Below, piece by piece: positions 25,085-35,892 of a stretch of 64,000 bases of DNA. A program made the translations under genes and the position numbers. The notes under the pieces are model-generated. The model ran no database searches. It was not told the origin of the DNA and saw nothing but the letters and a program-made list of their open reading frames with translations. The stretch is from Candidatus Altimarinota bacterium (GTDB lineage Bacteria > Patescibacteriota > Gracilibacteria > BD1-5 > UBA6164), in assembly GCA_013350285.1 (NCBI GenBank), contig JAAXWG010000005.1:31050-95049 (forward strand), given 5' to 3'. Position 1 is the first letter of the stretch, and each line of letters starts with the position of its first letter.

Positions 25085-25468
25085 TTAGTTTATTCAAAGC
25101 TCTTTTTCTAACTCTCTACAAACTACATCAAAATTTTCCATGATATCTTTATTGGTAAATCGCAAGACTTTTAATCAAAGTCATTCTAAGATTTGAGTTC
25201 TTTCCTCATCATAGGCAATTCAAGCTTCATCAAAATGAGTTTCTCAATCTACTTCAATTACGATTTTAAGCTTTGGGATATAAAAATCAACTATAAAATT
25301 ATTAATAGGTCTTTGCCTATAAACTCTAAATTTTGAATTACTTATATTTCTTAAAAATCAAAACCATATCTTCTTTTCTGGTTCTGTCATATTTTTCCTT
25401 AATTCTTTTGTTTTTTCTTTAAGCTTTAAATTATAAGGTAATCTATTATTTAACTGAATTATATTCAT
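25085..25468 (-). CDS. DUF559 / Vsr-like endonuclease-fold protein
   Basis: 127 residues. LRKNMTEPEKKIWFGFLRN, FRVYRQRPINNFIVDFYIP, LKIVIEVDGETHFDE and VLRFTNKDI reproduce the DUF559 family, which shares the PD-(D/E)XK fold of Vsr and very-short-patch nucleases: Asp in VDFY, then E-V-D. Typical length for the family. Proteins of this type are frequent near mobile and repair genes, and activity is rarely tested. A dispersed repeat (25521-25573) lies immediately upstream. Confidence 0.85.
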
Positions 25469-25520
25469 AATTAAATTTTAGTATTAAAAAGCCTCTTGCT
25501 CATTTCTTTACTATTATTAA

Positions 25521-25573
25521 CTCCCTCTGCTCGTTCCTCGCTTTCCCCTTCAATTGAGGGGGACTAAGGGGTA
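25521..25573. repeat. Dispersed GC-rich repeat, intergenic copy
   Basis: Contains TGCTCGTTCCTCGCTT, then CCCCTTCAATTGAGGGGG and ACTAAGGGG. It aligns closely with the in-gene copy at 47815-47866. It is far richer in GC than its surroundings and lies between lepA and the DUF559 gene. Confidence 0.8.
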
Positions 25574-25584
25574 GCTAAAAAATC

Positions 25585-27573
25585 CTATTTCTTTAATAAA
25601 TTTATAAAAACCTCACTTGGCAAACTAACTTTTCAGAATTGTTTCATTTTTTTCTTTCCTTCTTTTTGTTTATCAAGAAGCTTTCTTTTTCTTGAAATAT
25701 CTCATCCATACAGCTTTGCAGTCACATCTTTTCTGAGAGCAGAAATATCTTCACGAGCAACGACTTTTCCTCCGACTGCTGCTTGAATTGCTATCGCAAA
25801 AAGAGCTTTTGGGACAACTTCTTTGAGTTTTTTTGTAATTTTTCCTCCTATATTTTGAGCTTGAGTTCTATGACACATCATACTGAGAGCTTCTACTTTT
25901 TCTCCGGCAATCAAAAAATCTAGCTTTACGAGGTCATCTTCTCTATATTTTAAAAATTCATAATTCATAGAAGCATATCCACTTGAGAGACTTTTGAGTT
26001 CATCATAAAAATCACTTATAAGCTCACTCATTGGAAGCTCATAGGTCAGCATAATTCTTTCTTGATCCAAAAAATTTTGGTTCACAAAAATTCCTCTTCT
26101 TTCCTGAGCAAGTTTCATCAAGTTTCCGACATATTCTTTTGGAGTGATAAGTTCACATTTTGCGATAGGTTCTTCCATAGAAATGTAGAGTTCTCTTTTT
26201 GGGAGATCTTCTGGGTTTGATATAAAGAGAAAAGTAAAAACTTTTTCTTGAGAGACCGGTCTTTCTATTCTAAGACCGGTCTCGCCCACTAGCTCACTAT
26301 GAAATCTATTGTATTCTTCTCTTTTGTCTCCTATCATTTTTACTTTGTAAGTTACTTGAGGGGAAGTAATAATGACATCCATATTAAACTCTCTTATGAG
26401 TCTTTCTCTCACGATATCAAGATGAAGGAGTCCGAGAAATCCACATCTATATCCATGTCCAAGAGCAGGACTTACTTCTGGTTCTATTGTAAGGGCTGAA
26501 TCATTGAGCATAAGTTTTTCTACAGCATCTACAAATTGCGGATATTCATCACTATTTATAGGAAATATTCATGCAAAGATAAAAGGAGTTACTTTTTTAA
26601 ATCAAGGAATTGCTTGGGCATTTTCTACTTTATCTTTTGGTCATTCATTATCTGCTGGTTTCCAAAGAGTATCTCATACCTTTGCTTCTCTGATAGATTT
26701 AAGTCCCGTTACTACATAGCCAATAGATCAAGTTTCTATTTTTTCACTTGCTTGGTATTTTGGAGCAAAGTATCCCACTTCAGTGACTTCTATTTTTTTT
26801 CCTGTATTGATAAAAAAGAGAGTATCTCACTTTTTTACTTCTCCAGAAAATATTTTTATATAAGAAACAACTCCTCTATAGGTATCATACTGACTATCAA
26901 AAACGAGAGCTTTGAGTTCTGATTTTGGATTTATTGTAAGTCATTCTAAACTTGTACGAGAATGTATTGAAAAATGAAGAATATCATTTCTTACATTTGT
27001 TCCTGAAGAAAGTGCATTTTCAAATACTTTTGGCATTTTTATTCTTTCTATTACAGCATCAAGAATGCTTGAAACATTTTCTCAAGTTTTTGCACTTACA
27101 GGAATAATATCTTCTTTTTTACATCAAAGAAGATGGATAATTTCTTCCATTACTTTTTCTACATTTGCAGCAGGAAGATCAATTTTGTTGATAATTGGAA
27201 TAATATCAAGGTCATTTTCTATTGCCATATAGACATTGGAAAGAGTTTGAGCTTCTATTCCTTGAGTTGCATCTACGACGAGAATGGCTCATTCTACAGA
27301 AGCAAGACTACGAGAAACTTCATACTGAAAATCTACATGTCATGGAGTGTCTATAATATTCAGTTCATAGCCTTTCCATTGCATTCTTACCGGTTGGAGT
27401 TTTATAGTAATTCCTCTTTCTTGTTCTAGTTCCATCGTATCAAGCATTTGTCCTCTTTTCATTTCTCTTTTGTCTATAGTTCCTGTTATTTCAAGAAATC
27501 TATCAGCAAGAGTTGATTTTCCATGGTCAATATGGGCAATGATACAAAAATTTCTAATATGCTCTAAATTCAT
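25585..27573 (-). CDS. lepA: Elongation factor 4 (LepA GTPase)
   Basis: 662 residues against ~600 in most bacteria. EF4 is a translational GTPase that back-translocates or remodels stalled ribosomes. G1 AHIDHGKST (about residues 14-22), G3 DTPGH and G4 NKID are present. The C-terminal signature runs [23 protein letters not shown], where a UGA Gly splits the frame under the standard code. The extra length lies in two places: about 25 residues after [11 protein letters not shown] before domain II, and about 30 residues after TYKVKM. The second contains a palindromic repeat (26252-26283) translated as [11 protein letters not shown]. Stop TAG. Confidence 0.96.
26252..26283. repeat. Palindromic AGACCGGTCT-pair element inside lepA
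   Basis: Perfect 12-bp inverted arms GAGACCGGTCTT / AAGACCGGTCTC around an 8-nt loop. Each arm contains the self-complementary AGACCGGTCT. It lies in frame in lepA. A related pair is at 62815-62845 and a worn one at 63022-63054. Confidence 0.88.
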
Positions 27574-27682
27574 ATTTTTTCTAATATTATAAAAATCCTT
27601 TCTATAATACGAAAAATTTATATTTTACAATTTTTATTGGAGAAAAAGAGACCCTTTGAATGTTTTATTTTTTAAGATTTTC

Positions 27683-27709
27683 TTGAATATTTACCATATT
27701 CTTTATAAT
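27683..27709 (+). promoter_or_regulatory. Candidate promoter of the asparaginase gene
   Basis: TTGAAT (27683-27688), a 15-nt spacer (shorter than the usual 17) and TATAAT (27704-27709), 34 nt before the ATG at 27744, in the divergent gap to lepA. Confidence 0.45.
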
Positions 27710-27743
27710 AAAATCAGAATTTTATAATTTATTTTAATCACTT

Positions 27744-28841
27744 ATGGCTAAGTATACTGAAAAAAATGTCCTTATTATTTTTACTGGCGGGACAGTTGCT
27801 TGAAATGTAGCCAAAAGTAATGTTTCACAAAACAAAAAATCTGATCCAAATAATTTTATAGAAGTACTAGATAATTCTGTAGAAATCATAAAAATGAATT
27901 GGAATATTGAAATTATTCCTTCAATTATTGAGATTTTCAATCTTGATAGTTCAAATATACAACCAGAAAATTGGACAAAGCTGATAGAAACAATACAAGA
28001 AAACTATGATGATTATGATTCATTTGTTATTCTTCATGGAACCAATACTATGGGCTATACTGCATCAGCACTTTCTTTTTGATTAGAAAATATTAACAAA
28101 CCGGTTATCATCACAGGGGCACAAGTTCCTCTTGGCTATCTTGGAACGGATTCAGTAACAAATCTTGTTAATGCTTTACGACTCGCTGTTCGGTGATATC
28201 ATGAAGTAAAGTGAGTGATGGTTGTTTTTTGAAGTAAAATTATTTCAGGAACGAGGGTGAAAAAATGATCGGATTTTGATTATGATCCATTTAACTCTTT
28301 TCAAACTGGTTCTCTTTGACAAATAGGTCGTTTTATGAGAATAAATGATGGAGCTTTAAAAAAACATGTAAGTTATCTTTCAAAATGGAAACCGCTCGCT
28401 ATTCAATCACGAGTTTTAAGTATAAAAAAGGATTTTGATGCAAAGTGAATTGTTTCATTGACAGAATTTCCTGGAATGTCAGTAGATATTTTTCAATCTC
28501 TTGTAGAAAATAATAATATAAAAGCTTTTATTTTAAGAGCTTTTGGAGCTTGAGATCCAAGTGCTCATTTGTTTCCAGCTTTTGAATTCTTAAAAGAAAA
28601 AAGAATTCCAATTATTGTTACAACTCAGGCTCCGTGAGGAGTTTCAAGTTTCCAAGTTAATGAGACAGGACAATTTTTAAAAGAAAATGATCTTGCAATT
28701 CCAGCTTTTGATATGAGTATTGAATCTATGATGGTAAAGCTTAGTTGGTTACTTGGTCAAAAATGTAGTTATGAAGAAATAAAATATAAAATGTTGGAAG
28801 ATTTTCATGGTGAAATAAATGTTGAAAATGAATTAATATAA
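27744..28841 (+). CDS. ansA: L-asparaginase (type I-like)
   Basis: 365 residues. LIIFTGGTVAGNVA (about residues 10-23) holds the first catalytic Thr, with a UGA Gly after VA. FVILHGTNTMGYTASALSF (about residues 94-112) holds the second, in the expected HGTDTM-type form with Asn in place of Asp. IITGAQVPLG and LRAFGAGDPS complete the family. It hydrolyses L-asparagine to aspartate and ammonia. Replacement of the catalytic-triad Asp by Asn in HGTNTM is notable, since that Asp is needed for Thr activation in studied enzymes, so activity may be altered. Confidence 0.9.
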
Positions 28842-28937
28842 AAATAAATTGTAACTTGAGTTTATACTATTTGTAGAAATTTGATTTTTGATTTTTAAAC
28901 TTATAATATCTTGGTAATTATTAATAATTTAAATTTT

Positions 28938-29150
28938 ATGGCACAAACAATTAAAAAGATACTTGGTATGATGATTATTGTATTTTCTTTTATTTCTTTT
29001 TTGATAGGGATTTTGATGATTTGGTGATTTCTTGATACAAAGGAGACTTTGGAGATTTTTTTGAAGCTTCTTTATACATTTATTTCTTTTTCTTTCCTTT
29101 CACTTATTATACTTTTAGTAATGCATTTTAGCTCAAATAATGGGAAATAA
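28938..29150 (+). CDS. Small two-helix membrane protein
   Basis: 70 residues, not recognised. MAQTIKKILGMMIIVFSFIS opens a first helix, WGFLDTKETLEIFLKL is a short loop with one UGA Gly, and a second helix FISFSFLSLIILLVMHF follows before a polar tail. Start and stop are well defined and there is no opposing gene. It lies 96 nt after asparaginase and 17 nt before the Nudix gene. Confidence 0.65.
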
Positions 29151-29167
29151 ATTATAATTTAAGTACT

Positions 29168-29605
29168 ATGATATTTGCAGAAATTCCTCAAGATTTTAAT
29201 CCAAAAATGGAAGTTTCATCTTGTTTGATAAAGTGTAAAGATGAATATCTTTTTCTTTTGAGACATCCAAATAAGCCTCAATGAAATACTTGGTGACTTC
29301 CTGCATGAAAATTGGAAAACAATGAAGATATGTTTCTTGCTTGTAAAAGAGAAACATTTGAAGAGACTTGATTTTCTCTTGAAAGAGAAAATATTAAGTT
29401 TTATAAATCTTTTCCCATACGATATAAAGAATATGATTTTTGGTATCATACTTTTTTGTATGAAATAGATGAAAAATTTGATGTAAAAATAGATCCGGTT
29501 TCACATACTGATTTTATTTGGTTGTCTCTTGATGAGATGATTCAAAAAGATAATTTAATTCATGACCTTGATGGAGTAATAGAATATATAAAAAAGTCTT
29601 CTTAA
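29168..29605 (+). CDS. Nudix hydrolase
   Basis: 145 residues. The Nudix box GKLENNEDMFLACKRETFEE plus TG (about residues 47-68) matches G-x5-E-x7-REUxEExGU; its first and last glycines are UGA. The upstream GNTWGLPAG and the N-terminal strand VSSCLIKCKDEYLFLLRH are typical. It hydrolyses a nucleoside diphosphate linked to another group; the substrate is not predictable. Its TAA overlaps the arm of a strong terminator. Confidence 0.94.
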
Positions 29606-29621
29606 TTTAAGAAGACTTTTT
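29591..29621. terminator. Bidirectional intrinsic terminator
   Basis: 13-bp perfect stem AAAAAGTCTTCTT / AAGAAGACTTTTT with a 5-nt loop, between the convergent Nudix gene and the secreted-protein gene. Its left arm covers the Nudix stop codon. Confidence 0.92.
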
Positions 29622-29625
29622 TTGA

Positions 29626-32265
29626 TTAAAATCAAACTGGAGGATTTTTTTGTATATCTGGATTGTACTCAATTATAAAAGGATTATCAAAAGTATCACA
29701 CTTTCCATTGGTATTATTATCTATACATCCTTTATTTCCTCTTCTTACATAGTTTAAATCATATACCATAGCGAGATTAAAATCAGTAGTTTTTTCTCAT
29801 CAAGGAAGTTTGTAATCTCATCAAGAAAGAATTGCTCATCCAATGGTATTTCTTGTAAATAGACTTCATTTTAATGTAAGTTGATTTTGTAAGTTGGAAG
29901 TTCTTTTTGATGAATCACTTGTATAAACTTTTCCTGTATTGTCAGTAGAAATAAATCCTCCATCAGCATAAATAAGAGCATTTATATAAGTAACTTGAGG
30001 AGTGATATATATATTTCCAGAAGTATTAAAATCTATTTTAGAATTATAATTATCTTTTAAAACAATTATTCAAAGAGTTTTTCAATTTTTATTTAGATTG
30101 TTATCTATTATAACATTTCAATTTTTTACAATAAGAGTTTCATATTCAATATTTTCTCAAGAAATAGTTATATCTCATTCACTATATTTTACTTTTTTTA
30201 TTATTTGTCCATTTTTCATTCATTTTATAAGTTCATAAGCATTCTTTTTTATTGCTTCTCTTAATTTTGATTTATATAAATCAGAAAAATTATCTTTTTG
30301 TCCTGTAATAGTGTATTTTCAGCTTGATTGAGATGTTCCAATAATTTTTACTCATTTAAAATCATCAATTCCTCATAGTTGTATAAAATCATTGTTATCA
30401 AAATCATCTTCTTTTGCTGAAAGATAATAGGATATATTTTTTCCTCATATTTCATAAGAAATAATAGGACAAGGATTAAGGATAATACTAGGATTTTTTA
30501 CAAGTGTCTTTGCTTGTTTTGATGTATTTATTCTTAAGCTAAATTGAGGAGAAAGAATAAAAGAAATACCATTTTCTATTTGGAGAAGATTAAGAATTGG
30601 ACTTGGTGAAGATACATTTTCTACTGTATGATTTTCAGTGTTTTGAGCCTGTACACTTCATTTGAAATTATTAAGATTTGGATTTACATTGATAGAAGTT
30701 TTTCTTATAAGTTCAAGTTTATAATCCATATTTGTTCCTATTTCAGGACTTGCTTCCCAAGTTTTTCATTCATCTTTTGAAGCCTTGAGAAGTCAAACAA
30801 AAGGTTTTTTAAATGCTATACGAGGATTTATAATAAGGGAACTTGAGCTAGAAAGAAGAGTAGAATCTTCTTGTTGAGAATGTTTTGGAATAAGTAAATC
30901 TATAGTTATCTTTTTCTCATCAGGAGTTTTTGATTTTATATCGAAGCATATTTGAGAATTTCTAAATGAAATATTACTTACAACAAGTGCTTCTCATCAA
31001 TTTTTCTGTACATTATTAAGAAATATTCCTTCTTTTATATCAACAAAATTTGATGATAATTCTCCATAATCTTTTCAAAATTTATTTCCATAGGAGTCTG
31101 TTATATTTTGGCAAATATGAATTTTATCACTATTATTTGCAAAAGGATCACCACTTACTTCAGGTCATCAATCAGGAGTATAATTATTATTTGCTATAAT
31201 TATAAGTTTTATATTTTTTAATGGGCTAAATGTTGATGGATTATCTCATTTTCATTCTCATTGAAATTCAAGAGTATATTTTCATTTTGTTGTAAATTTT
31301 TCTGATGCAAAAGAAATACTATGATTTCAAGAATCTTGTATATTTACTTTTTCTTTTTTTGTTGGAGAAGCAGGAGCATTATTTTCCCAATTATTTATAG
31401 AAAGGTTAAGATTTTCTATTCATTTTGGTTTATATCCTGTTCCAAGAGTTTTTAACTTTACTTCAAAATCTAATTTTGAATTTGCATAACAAATGAATTG
31501 ATCCCATCAATTTACTTTTGTTTTTTCACATCCATTTATATCTATAAAATCTATAGTTGGTGGAGTTATATTATTATCAAATGGTGGAAGATCTATATTG
31601 AGAGGAGTTGGGATTTTTGTATTTATAAGGCTACAAGTATTTGTTGTACAGGTACGATTTCCTCATTCTCCACTACAAGTATCTCATGTTGCTCAAGTTC
31701 AAGTTGTAGTTTTTGTACAATCATTACATTCACTTTCATCACTATATTCTATAGTGTTGCCATTTCAAAAAAGAGAAAAAGGATTTGCAATATCAGAAAA
31801 TTCAAAATCTGTATCCCAACTAGGGGTAAGTTTTCCATTACTATCAACAAGAAGATTCATTTTTGCTGAAAATTCTTGCAAGTAGTTTCCACTGATATTT
31901 TTTCTTATTTTTTCAGGAACTCAAAGAGTAGAAAGTATTTCTTGATTTGTTGCATATATTTTAAATTTCTCAATTATTGGTTTTATGGGACCATTTGAAA
32001 TATTTTTTGTACATACAAATTTTGAAGAGCTTGCTTTATAACAATTTACTCAATTAATTCAGCTTATATTGAGAAGAGAAAAAATATCTTTTGCTTCATA
32101 TGTTTTTTTTGTATTACAGGCTGTATTTTTTGTTGTAACTTGTATATTATAAGGAGCAATTATATTTGTTCCATAAGTCATATTATTGACATCATCCCGA
32201 TTTGCATAGCTTTTTGTTATAATCAAAAGAAGAATAACAAAAAAGAAACTATATATTTTTTTCAT
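29626..32265 (-). CDS. Secreted surface protein, 879 aa
   Basis: Signal peptide MKKIYSFFFVILLLIITKSYA, then a long extracellular protein rich in Asn, Ser, Thr and Ile with beta-strand character. A cysteine cluster (ECNDCTKTTTGTGATGDTCS, about residues 155-175, followed by CGNRTCTTNTC) suggests disulfides or metal binding. The C-terminal third has YINALIYADGGFIS and LKGSLFTRNTIGGAILSGGD, a pattern met in patescibacterial surface proteins. No membrane anchor was seen at the C-terminus. Glycines in the strand repeats are often UGA. A lipoprotein gene lies 20 nt upstream on the same strand, so the two probably work together on the surface. Function unknown. Confidence 0.82.
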
Positions 32266-32285
32266 AGTATTATTTTTTTTTAAAA

Positions 32286-33407
32286 TTAATATAAGTGAGA
32301 TACTTTGGCTGTCCAAGTTTTATTTTTTATATCAAGTGAAATCTTTGCATTTTCTTCTTTCCATAAAGAACTATTTTTATCATACCACCAATATCAATTT
32401 TTTTCTCCATTTCCATATTTTTTTTGTTCCATATTTTGTATATCTTCATCATTTATTTTATAACTTATTTCTATTTTTTCTCAATTTTTTAATTTTAAAA
32501 AATCTCAATCAGAATTTATAAAATCAACAAAAGCCATTCCTCAACTTTGGAGATACACTATTTTTCACTCTTTTGTAAGAGCTTTTCTATTCAATGACAC
32601 TTGTCATTCATTTGCTTCTTTTCAAGAGACAAAGTTTATTTTTACTTGAGCTTTTCACTTATAGCAATCTCAAGATTTTGTAACAAGAGAACATTCATTT
32701 AATTTTATAGATACTCAAGGAATTTTTATTTCTTGAGTTTTTCCAATTTCTTTTTCTTCTATGATAGCTTTTTTCATAGCAACTTCTCCTATAAGAAGTT
32801 TTCCTTCTGAATTAAGAGAATTGAGATGAAGCATAGCATCTCAATAATTATCACTTCTTATAAGTATATCAAAACTTTCTATTCATTTTAGCCATTCAAA
32901 TTTTTTTGTTGCTTTTCATTTTTCAAAACTTCATAAATTTACTCCATTAACATAAACTGTTCAAGAACTTATTTTTTCTTTTGTTGTAAAGTCATAAATA
33001 TCAAGTTCCAACTCAAATTTTCTTTTGAAATTCTCAGGAATTTCTCCAAGTTCTTTTTCTAGAGTTTGTACACTAATTCATCAATTTTTATTATCAGTAA
33101 GTTTATCTTCTTCTGAATTTTTTAGTGAAGAAATAAAGGTATTTCATAAATCACTAAGAGGATTTTTACTTCAAGTATAAGCATCTATTTGCATAAGAGA
33201 AATATCATCAGGACTTATATTTTCTCTCATTGTATCAAGTTTGTCTTCTTTTATTTTTTTTGTTATTTTTTCATATTTACTTATAATTTTTTCTTGTTTT
33301 TCTGCTTTGATTGTTGTTTTTGAGGAGTCTTTTTTTCAGCAAGAAGAAAGGTTTAAAGAAAATAAAAGAGTAAAAATAAGAAAAAATATTATTTTGTTTT
33401 TATTCAT
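32286..33407 (-). CDS. Putative lipoprotein, 373 aa
   Basis: MNKNKIIFFLIFTLLFSLNL followed by SSCGKKDSS gives a clear lipobox (LSSC) with lipid-anchored Cys. The mature part starts with a Lys/Glu coiled-coil-like stretch, then beta-rich segments with repeated EGQVSLNRKAL- and VYLQSGGMAFV-like strands, and DENENK-free but Ig-like spacing. A short cysteine pair (LNECSLVTKSGDCYKGK, about residue 265) is present. It is the first gene of a pair with the secreted protein at 29626. Not recognised as a family; it is probably a surface-anchored partner. Confidence 0.8.
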
Positions 33408-33484
33408 AATTAAAAATTAGGAAATAAAGAATACAAAGCTAATTATATTTTATTTTTGTTTCTTGCAAAAAAGGGAAATTTTTT

Positions 33485-34687
33485 TTATTTGACAAAGATT
33501 AGAAATTTATTTTTATTAAAATATATCAAATCTATCATAAGTAGGAAAAAACTAAAAATCATCACTCAAAAATAGAATGATTTCAGTCCGAAAATATCAA
33601 CGAGGAATCAAGAAATAGTAGCAAAAGAAAAATATCAAATTGTTACAACAAAGGAAAATATGGATAATACCGTTGCTTTTTTACTACTTTCTACAAGAGA
33701 GCTGAGGAAATTATTTCATAGAGGCATAATAAAACCAAAAGTAATAGATAATAGTATTATTGGGATGAGTCAAAATTTGTTATCTAAAAAGTAGAAAAAG
33801 AGAGAAGAAAGATATATTGAATAAAAAATTCACCTTACAATAGCAATAGGAGTAAATTTATCTTGAATACTTTTTATAAGATAGGATCAAAAAGCAGAAA
33901 TAAATGATATACTTGCAAAAATAATCCCAATATGTTTAATAGAAAATCATATATGTTTGAGGTAAGGTTGATAGGTAAACCAATAAATATTTCCTATTCA
34001 TGATTGTAAAAATATGAGCATTAAAAATATTAAAATAGTTTTATTTTTTGAGACAAAGAGAAAAGATTCTTTCATTTGTTGCATATTTGTAATGGCTTCA
34101 GTTTTGTGATAATTTGCTTCATGAAGAAAAAATATCAAGGCAAGACTTATCCCATAAGCAAATATTGTTCCATAAATAGGAAAAAGTGGATCAAGTAAAA
34201 AAAGATATCCCGCAACAAGAGCCGAAATTCATCTTCATAAAAAGAGGTAAATATAGGCATTTGCTGAAATATTTTTAAACTCTTTTTCTTGTTTACTTTC
34301 TATCAAACTATCATGAATTAGTGATTCTATGTTTCATGAAGTCGTTGCAAATCCAATTCATTGAAAAAATGCTGAAATAATAAAGAAAAAAACATTGTCT
34401 GCCCAGAGATAAAAACTATATCAAAATAAAATAATTATTAGCCCAATTATATAAGTTATCTTTCTTCAAAATCTATCTGACCAAGCTCACGAAGGAATCT
34501 CAAAAATAAAGCTGATAAGTCAAGAAAAAGTGGTAATAAATAATGCAGTTCAAAAAGAAAATTTAAGATAATTTACAAAGAAAAAACTCCAAATAGGAAC
34601 AAGAAAAATACAAGCTGAAAAAAAGCTTATTACATAGTAGAGGAATATATTTTTTGTTTGTTTCATTGGATTTTTTAAAATATTCAT
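33485..34687 (-). CDS. MFS transporter (second of a pair)
   Basis: 400 residues, 12 hydrophobic segments. SFIFEIPSGAWSDRFGRKIT (about residues 52-71) is the MFS loop 2-3 motif G-x3-D-R-x-G-R-[RK]; both loop glycines are UGA. The second half repeats the layout (GLIPIILLSITFGFIMPLGN). The substrate is not predictable; such MFS proteins are drug or metabolite exporters. Starts 5 nt after the preceding MFS gene's stop; the pair are likely cotranscribed. Confidence 0.88.
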
Positions 34688-34692
34688 AATTT

Positions 34693-35883
34693 TTATTTAT
34701 TTATTTTTTCTCTCAATAAAAAAACATAAACGAGCATCAAAAGTACAAAGAGAGAAATTCCCATTACGAGAAATCATAATTTATAAGAAGCATTCATAAC
34801 AAAAGCTATTATAGTCATCAAAATAATTTGAATTATTCATATAATCTGTCATTTTATAGAGAGAATAGTAGATTTGTATTTTTTTCATGGAATAAGTTTG
34901 ATAATATGATCGGTATAAATATCAGACCTTCACCATTGATATCCTATAATAAGTGAAAATATAAGTCATACAAAATAAGGATTGTCTATAAAAGAAGCAA
35001 AAATATAATAAAGGCTAAAAATAAATGTTTCTAAAATCATTAGTTTTTTGAAAGAAATAAAATCTTCTATTTTTGAAGCATATTTTCCTACAACAAACCG
35101 AACAAGTCTTGATAATCCCATAACAAATCAAATATAGATAACTGGATAGCCAAGACTTTGAAGATAAGGTCCTCTAAAAGAACCATCTGTCATCAAAAAA
35201 GACGATATTATAGAAGAAAATAGTATGATAGAAAATAATCCTGTTCATTTTGATTCTTTTATAGTATTTTTAACATTGAGAAAACTTATTTTTTCATAAT
35301 ATTCTGCATTTCATCGTGCTGGATAAAGTGAAAATGCCGTTATAAGTCCTATTATATCTATGAAAACTCCTATTTTAAAAGGAAAATTAAGGCTAATACT
35401 TGTAAAAAATGGCAAAGCAATTATGAAAAATATACTTATAAATGAGACCCATCATCGTATAGTAGAAGATACTTTTTTAAATGTATCCTCTTTTTTTAAA
35501 TTTGTGAGAGTATCATGAAGAAAAGCTGATGTATTTCCTGTAGAAAAAGCATCAGCTCACAAAGACATAAGAGTTGATCAAATTAAAAAATACCAAAAAT
35601 TATCTCAGATAACATACATAATACTAGATAATAATAGCAATATTTTAGATATGATTATGGTTGTTTTATTTCATAATTTATCTCATAAAACTCCAGCGGG
35701 AATCTGAAAAATAAGAGAAAAAGCATATCAAACGGCTGTATAAAAACCTATTTCTTGAGCATGAGTATTGGGTAATGAAAGATAGTATATGCTTAAAATT
35801 GGGACAAAATTTCTTCTCCCAGTAAAGAGAATAATAAAATGTTTCCAAATATTTGCTTCAAGTGAAAATAGTTTTTTGAGCAT
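34693..35883 (-). CDS. MFS transporter (first of a pair)
   Basis: 396 residues, 12 predicted helices. FQIPAGVLGDKLGNKTTIII (about residues 64-83) is the loop 2-3 motif, with UGA-encoded glycines. SLGADAFSTGNTSAFLHDTL (about residues 118-137) closely matches the MFS helix-4/5 region of DHA-type exporters. It is 9 nt from the aldehyde dehydrogenase stop upstream, so ALDH, both transporters and perhaps the spermidine-synthase-like gene may form one transcript. It is only distantly similar to its neighbour, so a recent duplication is unlikely. Confidence 0.88.
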
Positions 35884-35892
35884 AAAGGGGTG

